From NCBI GenBank assembly GCA_050944435.1, contig JBMNRB010000005.1:100231-164230 (forward strand): 64,000 nucleotides of DNA. Reading direction: 5' to 3'. The position numbers and the translations under genes are program-made. Positions 58,742 through 64,000 of this stretch are shown one piece after another (position 1 is the first letter of the stretch; each line of letters starts with the position of its first letter). This DNA is from Ruminococcus_G sp050944435 (GTDB lineage Bacteria; Bacillota; Clostridia; Lachnospirales; Lachnospiraceae). The notes under the pieces are model-generated. The model searched no databases and was not told where the DNA came from. It was given only the letters and a program-made list of their open reading frames with translations.

Positions 58742-59176
58742 ATGGTAGTGGAAACATACGGGCCAGAAGAGACGAAAGTTCTGGGCGTCAGGATAGGTGA
58801 GAAGGCCAAGGCCGGTCAGATTTTTACCCTGTCCGGAGAATTGGGCGTGGGGAAAACCGTGTTCACCCAGGGGATAGCCCAGGGGCTTGGCATCACGGAA
58901 CCGGTCAGCAGCCCTACTTTTACCATCGTACAGGTATATGAAGAGGGACGACTGCCGCTGTACCATTTTGATGTGTACCGCATCGGCGATGTGGAGGAAA
59001 TGGAAGAAATCGGATATGACGACTATTTTTTCGGAAAGGGCGTATGCCTGATTGAATGGGCGGAGCTGATAGAGGAGCTGATTCCGGAAGAGGCAGTGCG
59101 GATTGTGATAGAAAAAGATCTGGAAAAAGGATTCGATTATCGAAAAATAACGATAGAAGGGATGGAAAGATTATGA
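58742..59176 (+). CDS. tsaE: tRNA threonylcarbamoyladenosine ATPase TsaE
   Basis: 144 residues from ATG 58742 (GGAGG upstream). Walker A GELGVGKTVFTQG, then SSPTFTIVQVYEEGRLPLYHFDVYRI, the family's hallmark. It binds the TsaB-TsaD dimer and drives the t6A cycle. Its stop overlaps the tsaB start (ATGA). The tsaC partner is at the left edge of the window. Confidence 0.95.
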   Translation: MVVETYGPEETKVLGVRIGEKAKAGQIFTLSGELGVGKTVFTQGIAQGLGITEPVSSPTFTIVQVYEEGRLPLYHFDVYRIGDVEEMEEIGYDDYFFGKGVCLIEWAELIEELIPEEAVRIVIEKDLEKGFDYRKITIEGMERL

Positions 59177-59895
59177 AAATACTTGCCCTGGACAGTTCCG
59201 GACTGGTGGCGTCGGCGGCTGTGGTGGAAGACGGCGTGCTGCTTGCAGAATATACGGTGAATTACAAAAAGACCCACTCTCAGACCCTGCTTCCCATGGT
59301 GGATGAAATTGTGTCTATGACAGAGCTGGATCTGGACAGCATCGATGCCATTGCTGTGGCGGCGGGACCGGGCTCTTTCACCGGACTGCGTATTGGAGCT
59401 GCGACGGCAAAGGGACTGGGTCTTGCGCTGAACAAACCCATTGTTCCCGTTCCCACCGTGGACGCCCTTGCCTTTAATTTGTATGATACGGACAGGCTGA
59501 TCTGTCCAATGATGGACGCCAGAAGAAAACAGGTGTATACGGGAATTTATACCTTTGAAAATCACTGCTTGAAGGTTCTGCGGGAGCAGACGCCGGCGGC
59601 GGTGACGGAGCTGGCGGGCTGGCTGAACGACTATAATAAAGAAGTGATTTTTCTGGGAGACGGTGTACCGGTGTACCGGGAGGTTCTGGAAGCAGAAGTA
59701 AAAGTGCCCTTTTCCTTTGCGCCGCCCCATTTAAATCGACAGAGAGCAGGTGCGGTGGCAGCGCTGGGCTTGATTTATTATCGGGAAGGGAAAATGGAAA
59801 ATGCCCGTGATCACCGGCCGGAATATCTGCGCCTGTCCCAGGCGGAAAGAGAGCGGGCGGAAAAACTGAAAAAGGAAGAGAAGGAAAACGTATGA
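59173..59895 (+). CDS. tsaB: tRNA threonylcarbamoyladenosine complex protein TsaB
   Basis: 240 residues from ATG 59173, overlapping tsaE; frames opening earlier inside tsaE are shadows. MKILALDSSGLVASAAV and GPGSFTGLRIGAATAKGLGL are TsaB signatures of the ASKHA fold; PMMDARRKQVYTGIYTF is a further landmark. Scaffold for TsaD. Overlaps rimI by four bases. Confidence 0.95.
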   Translation: MKILALDSSGLVASAAVVEDGVLLAEYTVNYKKTHSQTLLPMVDEIVSMTELDLDSIDAIAVAAGPGSFTGLRIGAATAKGLGLALNKPIVPVPTVDALAFNLYDTDRLICPMMDARRKQVYTGIYTFENHCLKVLREQTPAAVTELAGWLNDYNKEVIFLGDGVPVYREVLEAEVKVPFSFAPPHLNRQRAGAVAALGLIYYREGKMENARDHRPEYLRLSQAERERAEKLKKEEKENV

Positions 59896-60335
59896 TAATT
59901 CGTGAAATGCAGCTGGATGATCTGGAACAGGTGATGATCATAGAAAAAGAACTTTTTTCCGTTCCCTGGACGGAAAACGGCTTTTTCTCTTTCCTGATCC
60001 GTGAGGACGCTCTTTTCCTTGTGGCCGAAGAAAATGGAAAAATACTGGGCTACTGCGGAGTGCTGAAGGTTTTGGACGAGGGTGATATTACCAATGTGGC
60101 GGTGGCCAAGGGTCAGCAGGGCAAAGGCATTGGGAAAAAGCTGATCCGCCGTCTGATCGAAGAGACAAGGCAGGCAGGGGTTACCACTTTGCATCTGGAA
60201 GTGCGCCAGAGTAATCTGCCCGCCATTGCTCTTTATGAAGGACAGGGCTTTGTAAAAGCAGGTGTGAGAAAAAATTATTATGAAGCTCCGGCGGAAGATG
60301 GAATATTAATGTGCCGGAAGGAAGAGGCGTGTTAG
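59892..60335 (+). CDS. rimI: Ribosomal protein S18-alanine N-acetyltransferase
   Basis: 147 residues, GNAT fold. VTNVAVAKGQQGKGIGKKLI-type acetyl-CoA site (Q-G-K-G-I-G) and LHLEVRQSNLPAIALYEGQGF. N-terminal MIIREMQLDDL. RimI acetylates the S18 N-terminus; location after tsaB is standard. Confidence 0.92.
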   Translation: MIIREMQLDDLEQVMIIEKELFSVPWTENGFFSFLIREDALFLVAEENGKILGYCGVLKVLDEGDITNVAVAKGQQGKGIGKKLIRRLIEETRQAGVTTLHLEVRQSNLPAIALYEGQGFVKAGVRKNYYEAPAEDGILMCRKEEAC

Positions 60336-60437
60336 TTTTTGCCAGATGTTCAAACCATTCCCTGTGGGAATTTCCTATAAGATCATTTATAATAGCACAT
60401 GTGGAACAAAAGACAGGAACTCCAAAGGAGGTACCAT

Positions 60438-60686
60438 ATGAGAAGATATAGAAGCGAAAGCAGGGAAGAACTGGAAATGGCGGCATGCAACTGCTGCGGC
60501 AGGGAACTGCGGCTGTCAAAGGGCATGGTGACGGAAGGGGTATGCCATATCGGCATTTCCTGGGGATATTTTTCCGAAATGGACGGAGAAGACCACAGTT
60601 TTGATCTCTGCGAGGAATGTTATAAAAAGTGGATTGCCGCTTTTAAAATTCCCGTTGAGAGGAAAGAGAGAAAAGAGTTGTTGTAA
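60438..60686 (+). CDS. Small Cys-rich protein of unknown function
   Basis: 82 residues from ATG 60438 (AAAGGAGG upstream). Two Cys clusters, CNCCGREL near residue 18 and CEECYKKW near 60, could form a zinc ribbon. Charged N- and C-terminal ends (MRRYRSESREELE; PVERKERKEL). The role is unknown. It lies between rimI and rnz with TATAAT-like sequence upstream. Confidence 0.7.
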   Translation: MRRYRSESREELEMAACNCCGRELRLSKGMVTEGVCHIGISWGYFSEMDGEDHSFDLCEECYKKWIAAFKIPVERKERKELL

Positions 60687-60706
60687 GACGGCTCCTGTGG
60701 TAGAAT
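60678..60706 (+). promoter_or_regulatory. Promoter of rnz
   Basis: TTGTTG (60678-60683), 17-bp spacer ending TGG, TAGAAT (60701-60706). Confidence 0.55.
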
Positions 60707-60758
60707 AAAAAGCTGAAAAATTCGGCCGGCCGCAGCCGATGCGGCGCTGGAGGTAAAG

Positions 60759-61670
60759 ATGTTAGATGTTTGTTTGCTGGGCTGCGGCGGCATGATGCCG
60801 CTGCCGCGGCGGTGGCTGACCTCGCTTATGACACGTTATAACGGAAGCAATCTTCTGATTGACTGCGGGGAAGGCACACAGATTGCCATAAAAGAAAAAG
60901 GGTGGGTATTTAAACCCATTGACGTTATCTGTTTTACCCATTACCATGGGGACCATATCAGCGGATTGCCTGGACTTTTGCTTACCATGGGAAATGCAGA
61001 TCGGACAGAGCCGCTGACTTTGATCGGACCCAGAGGGCTGGAACGTGTCGTTTCAGCCCTTCGGGTGATTGCGCCGGAGCTGCCCTTTCCTATAAAATAT
61101 ATCGAGCTGAAAGAAGCGGTGGAAAAGATAGACGTCTGCGGATACCATATTACGGCTTTTCGGGTGAATCACAATGTGGTGTGTTACGGATATACCCTGG
61201 AGATACACAGAAAAGGGAAATTCCAGGTGGAGAGAGCGAAAGAGCAGGAGATTCCCCTGAAGTTATGGAGCAGGCTGCAGAACGGAGAGACGGTGGAGCA
61301 GGATGGCGTGGTTTATCGGCCGGAGATGGTAATGGGGCCGCCAAGGAAGGGAATAAAACTTACGTATTGTACGGACACACGTCCCCATCCGGCCATCGTG
61401 GAGTATGCCAGGGAAGCTGATCTGTTTATCTGTGAAGGAATGTACGGAGAGCCGGAAAAAAAGGCGAAGGCAAAAGAATACAAACATATGACTTTTCAGG
61501 AAGCAGCCGGTCTGGCAAAAGACGCGCAGGTAAAGGAAATGTGGCTGACTCATTACAGTCCCTCCCTGATCCGGCCGGAAGAATATATGGGAGAGGTTCG
61601 TAAGATATTCCCCAACGCACATGCCGGGCATGATCGGAAAACCTGTGAACTGCAGTTTGAAGAGGAATGA
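60759..61670 (+). CDS. rnz: Ribonuclease Z
   Basis: 303 residues. Metallo-beta-lactamase fold with THYHGDHISGLPGLL (H-x-H-x-D-H) near residue 65, FRVNHNVVCYGY, then GIKLTYCTDTRPH and LWLTHYSPSL with the later zinc ligands. Matures tRNA 3' ends where CCA is not encoded, as for the Tyr, Leu and Ser tRNAs in this window. It is directly followed by tsaD. Confidence 0.94.
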   Translation: MLDVCLLGCGGMMPLPRRWLTSLMTRYNGSNLLIDCGEGTQIAIKEKGWVFKPIDVICFTHYHGDHISGLPGLLLTMGNADRTEPLTLIGPRGLERVVSALRVIAPELPFPIKYIELKEAVEKIDVCGYHITAFRVNHNVVCYGYTLEIHRKGKFQVERAKEQEIPLKLWSRLQNGETVEQDGVVYRPEMVMGPPRKGIKLTYCTDTRPHPAIVEYAREADLFICEGMYGEPEKKAKAKEYKHMTFQEAAGLAKDAQVKEMWLTHYSPSLIRPEEYMGEVRKIFPNAHAGHDRKTCELQFEEE

Positions 61671-62708
61671 GTGGATATGGAAAAGCAAAAAGATGATATT
61701 TTGATTTTGGCAATTGAAAGCTCCTGCGATGAAACGGCGGCAGCGGTGGTGAAAAACGGGCGGGAGATCAGATCTAACATTATTTCTTCTCAGATCGACC
61801 TTCACAAATTATATGGAGGCGTCGTACCTGAGATTGCATCCAGAAAGCATATTGAAAAAATTAATCAGGTGATTGAAGAAGCTCTTTCCCAGGCGGAGGT
61901 GACGCTGGATGATATCGATGCAGTGGGGGTTACTTACGGCCCGGGACTGGTGGGAGCGCTGCTGGTGGGAGTGGCGGAGGCGAAAGCGATATGTTACGCC
62001 AAAAAACTTCCGCTGGTGGGAGTACATCACATCGAAGGTCATGTATCCGCCAATTACATTGAACATCCCGATCTGGAACCTCCCTTTCTGTGCCTGATTG
62101 TTTCCGGCGGTCATACCCACCTTGTTATTGTGAAAGATTACGGTGAATTTGAAATCTTAGGCAGAACCAGGGACGACGCGGCGGGGGAAGCCTTTGATAA
62201 AGTGGCCAGAGCCATCGGTCTGGGATACCCAGGCGGCCCTAAAATTGACAAACTTTCGAAAGAGGGAAATCCGGAGGCAATCCGATTCCCGAAAGCCAAG
62301 ATAGAGGACGGTCCCTACGATTTCAGTTTCAGTGGGGTGAAGTCGGCAGTTCTGAATCATCTGAATCATTGTCGGATGCAGAATCTGGAGATTAATGAGG
62401 CCGATATTGCCGCCTCTTTCCAGAAAGCAGTGGTGGATACCCTGGTGGAAAAAGCAGTGAAAGCCGCCAAGGAGCGCGGTATGGACAAACTGGCAATTGC
62501 GGGAGGCGTGGCCTCCAATGGAACGCTGCGGAAGGCCATGGCGGAGGCCTGCGAGAAGGCCGGTGTTGGGTTCTATCATCCGTCGCCGATTTACTGCACA
62601 GATAATGCCGCGATGATTGGCGTGGCTGCTTATTATGAATATAAAAAGGGAACCAGGCATGGATGGGATTTAAATGCTGTTCCCAATCTGAAATTGGGGG
62701 AACGCTGA
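61671..62708 (+). CDS. tsaD: tRNA threonylcarbamoyltransferase TsaD
   Basis: 345 residues. LAIESSCDETAAAVV at the start; VGVHHIEGHVSANY supplies the metal His pair; VSGGHTHLV and FDKVARAIGLGYPGGP are further landmarks. Adds the threonylcarbamoyl group to A37. The GTG at 61671 directly follows rnz; an ATG at 61677 with better spacing from GAGGAA is an equally good start. Overlaps ispD by one base (TGATG). Confidence 0.96.
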   Translation: MDMEKQKDDILILAIESSCDETAAAVVKNGREIRSNIISSQIDLHKLYGGVVPEIASRKHIEKINQVIEEALSQAEVTLDDIDAVGVTYGPGLVGALLVGVAEAKAICYAKKLPLVGVHHIEGHVSANYIEHPDLEPPFLCLIVSGGHTHLVIVKDYGEFEILGRTRDDAAGEAFDKVARAIGLGYPGGPKIDKLSKEGNPEAIRFPKAKIEDGPYDFSFSGVKSAVLNHLNHCRMQNLEINEADIAASFQKAVVDTLVEKAVKAAKERGMDKLAIAGGVASNGTLRKAMAEACEKAGVGFYHPSPIYCTDNAAMIGVAAYYEYKKGTRHGWDLNAVPNLKLGER

Positions 62709-63418
62709 TGAGGGAAAAGTGTACGGCGATTGTACTGGCAGCGGGAAAGGGAAAAAGAATGGGCACCCGGGTGCAGAAACAGTATCTGGAAGTCTGTGGA
62801 AAGCCGGTGCTTTATTATACGCTGAAATGTTTTCAGGAGAGTCCCGTTATCGACGAAGTGATACTTGTAACAGGGAAAGAGGAGATTGAGTACTGTCGGG
62901 AAAAGATCGTGAAAAATTATCATTTTACAAAAGTAAGCGGCATTGTTGCCGGAGGCGATCAGCGGTATGACTCCGTATACGAGGGGCTGAAAATCTGCCA
63001 AAACTGTAACTATGTATTTATCCATGACGGCGCCAGACCCTTTGTGGACGAGGAAATACTGGAGGAAGCGCTGGCGGCGGTAAGAGAGTACGGCGCCTGC
63101 GTGGCGGCAGTTCCTTCCAAAGATACAGTTAAGATTGTAAATGACGATGGAATTATTTCAGATACGCCGGATAGAAATAAAGTCTGGATTGTTCAGACTC
63201 CTCAAGTGTTTTCCTATGAATTGATCCGCGGCGCCTATGATAAGATGATGAAACTTCCCCACTCCCATGTGACGGACGATGCCATGGTGGTGGAATGGAT
63301 GGAAAAACGCCCGGTAAAAGTGACGAAGGGGTCTTATTATAATATTAAAATTACCACTCCCGAGGATATGCAGCTGGCGGAAATTTTTGTGCGGCAGAAG
63401 GCGGGAAAGGCAAAGTAG
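62708..63418 (+). CDS. ispD: 2-C-methyl-D-erythritol 4-phosphate cytidylyltransferase
   Basis: 236 residues from ATG 62708. CTP-binding VLAAGKGKRMGTRVQKQYLEV, then VFIHDGARPFV and VWIVQTPQVFSYELI. Makes CDP-methylerythritol in the MEP isoprenoid route. Last gene of the rnz-tsaD-ispD run. No clear hairpin terminator was seen before the repeat tract at 63426. Confidence 0.95.
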   Translation: MREKCTAIVLAAGKGKRMGTRVQKQYLEVCGKPVLYYTLKCFQESPVIDEVILVTGKEEIEYCREKIVKNYHFTKVSGIVAGGDQRYDSVYEGLKICQNCNYVFIHDGARPFVDEEILEEALAAVREYGACVAAVPSKDTVKIVNDDGIISDTPDRNKVWIVQTPQVFSYELIRGAYDKMMKLPHSHVTDDAMVVEWMEKRPVKVTKGSYYNIKITTPEDMQLAEIFVRQKAGKAK

Positions 63419-63425
63419 GGAAAAA

Positions 63426-63477
63426 ATGAAAAAAAGTAAAAAGTGAAAAAAAGTAAAAAGTGAAAAAAAAGTAAAAA
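63426..63477 (+). repeat. Three-copy A-rich 17/18-bp tandem repeat
   Basis: Three copies of (A/G)TGAAAAAAAGTAAAAA at 63426-63442, 63443-63459 and 63460-63477 (the last one base longer), directly after ispD and directly before the tRNA-Ser promoter. A-tracts at this place could act as an UP element for RNA polymerase. Confidence 0.9.
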
Positions 63478-63482
63478 GTATA

Positions 63483-63511
63483 TTGACACCAGGGGCAATA
63501 ACTGGTAAAAT
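63483..63511 (+). promoter_or_regulatory. Sigma-A promoter of the tRNA-Ser pair
   Basis: TTGACA (63483-63488), 17-bp spacer, TAAAAT (63506-63511), with A-rich repeats immediately upstream. Confidence 0.75.
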
Positions 63512-63552
63512 ATCATTTGCGTCACGGAAAGTGATTTGGAAGAAAATTGATT

Positions 63553-63638
63553 GGAGAGGTATCGAAGTGGTCATAACGAGGCGGTCTTGAAAACCGTTTG
63601 TCCGCAAGGGCGCGTGGGTTCGAATCCCACCCTCTCCG
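63553..63638 (+). tRNA. tRNA-Ser (TGA)
   Basis: 86 bases; acceptor GGAGAGG / CCTCTCC, discriminator G. The anticodon loop TCTTGAAAA gives TGA; long variable arm (class II) as for Ser; T-loop GGTTCGAATCC. Confidence 0.95.
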
Positions 63639-63679
63639 TTTACCGAAACCGCATAATAGACAGCGAATCGGGAAGTTTT

Positions 63680-63769
63680 GGAGAAGTACCCAAGCTGGCC
63701 GAAGGGGCTCCCCTGGAAAGGGAGTAGGTCGTTAATAGCGGCGCGAGGGTTCAAATCCCTCCTTCTCCG
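63680..63769 (+). tRNA. tRNA-Ser (GGA)
   Basis: 90 bases; acceptor GGAGAAG / CTTCTCC, discriminator G. The anticodon loop CCTGGAAAG gives GGA; very long variable arm; T-loop GGTTCAAATCC. 41 bases after the first tRNA-Ser, probably the same transcript. Confidence 0.94.
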
Positions 63770-63812
63770 CTCACCTCTTGGTGAAAAAAGTCAACAGAAA
63801 TTAAAAAAAGTG

Positions 63813-64000
63813 TTGACAAAGAAAAACAAATATGTTATTCTGTTATAGCTGTCGCGATGAGAAAACAGCGATGGCGAGGACATTGATAACTGAACAGTAA
63901 AACACAAATCCTTGAAAATTCGAAAAAGAGACATTCGGAGAGAATGGAAGACCAACAGTAAACAAGGGATAAGATAGCCAAAGGTTGTCTTGGACCTGGA
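63813..64000 (+). promoter_or_regulatory. Promoter and leader of a probable rRNA operon, running out of the window
   Basis: TTGACA (63813-63818), 17-bp spacer, TATTCT (63836-63841), then a leader containing TTGATAACTGAACAG near 63883, a stretch typical of clostridial rRNA leaders and spacers, and CCTTGAAAATTCG. No 16S rRNA start is reached by 64000. The -35 overlaps an inverted repeat (63790-63796 with 63811-63817). Confidence 0.5.

Overview
The window is a 64 kb chromosomal stretch from an endospore-forming, strictly anaerobic Firmicute, most likely a Lachnospiraceae (Clostridium cluster XIVa) gut-type organism. The evidence is the conserved order mazG-hup-rqcP-yabP-yabQ-divIC-spoIIE-tilS-hpt-ftsH, a CotS-type spore coat protein, a short archaeal-like ProRS, HPr kinase next to a ROK glucokinase, an oxygen-reducing flavodiiron protein, multi-cluster ferredoxin, and strong AGGAGG-type ribosome binding sites. 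No phage, insertion sequence or CRISPR array was seen.

Layout. 0-3.5 kb: Sua5 (cut by the window edge), a phosphatase-fold protein without its catalytic Cys, dCMP deaminase, ProRS. 3.5-5.4 kb (minus strand): an IbrA/IbrB-like pair, the most accessory-looking genes in the first 27 kb. 5.5-16.1 kb: CotS-like protein, phosphoglucomutase and the sporulation/division cluster; spoIIE is short and has a promoter of the Spo0A-activated long-spacer type. 16.3-22.1 kb: GH13 amylase-family enzyme, tRNA-Tyr followed by 70-bp tandem copies of its 3' end, tRNA-Leu, a D,D-carboxypeptidase and an ECF sigma/anti-sigma pair that share one promoter motif, and a di-iron ferritin-like protein. 22.2-27.1 kb: an Agr/LytTR-type two-component system and an operon of a membrane-anchored phosphodiesterase-fold protein, GreA, DUF3786 and YbaK.

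27.3-43.5 kb is a catabolic island. It has two Gfo/Idh/MocA oxidoreductases, a divergent LysR regulator, a CUT2 (ribose/inositol class) ABC transporter, a fused double type I dehydroquinase-like protein, two zinc alcohol dehydrogenases, an IolG-like dehydrogenase, a radical SAM protein, the transporter's binding lipoprotein and a GntR-LacI regulator. The two main transcription units start from promoters with the same -35, -10, operator and upstream block at identical spacing, so they are one regulon. A cyclitol or quinate/shikimate-like substrate is the best inference. This is my main candidate for an undescribed system.

43.6-64 kb returns to core genes: four-domain flavodiiron protein, galE, ferredoxin, DUF1846 protein, a second ftsH, uvrC, hprK, glk, PBP1A, YigZ, cyclophilin, tsaE-tsaB-rimI, a small Cys-rich protein, rnz, tsaD and ispD. 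With Sua5 at the left edge, TsaB, C, D and E of t6A synthesis all lie in the window. It ends with two tRNA-Ser genes and what looks like the leader of an rRNA operon. All calls were made by reading motifs; no database search was run.
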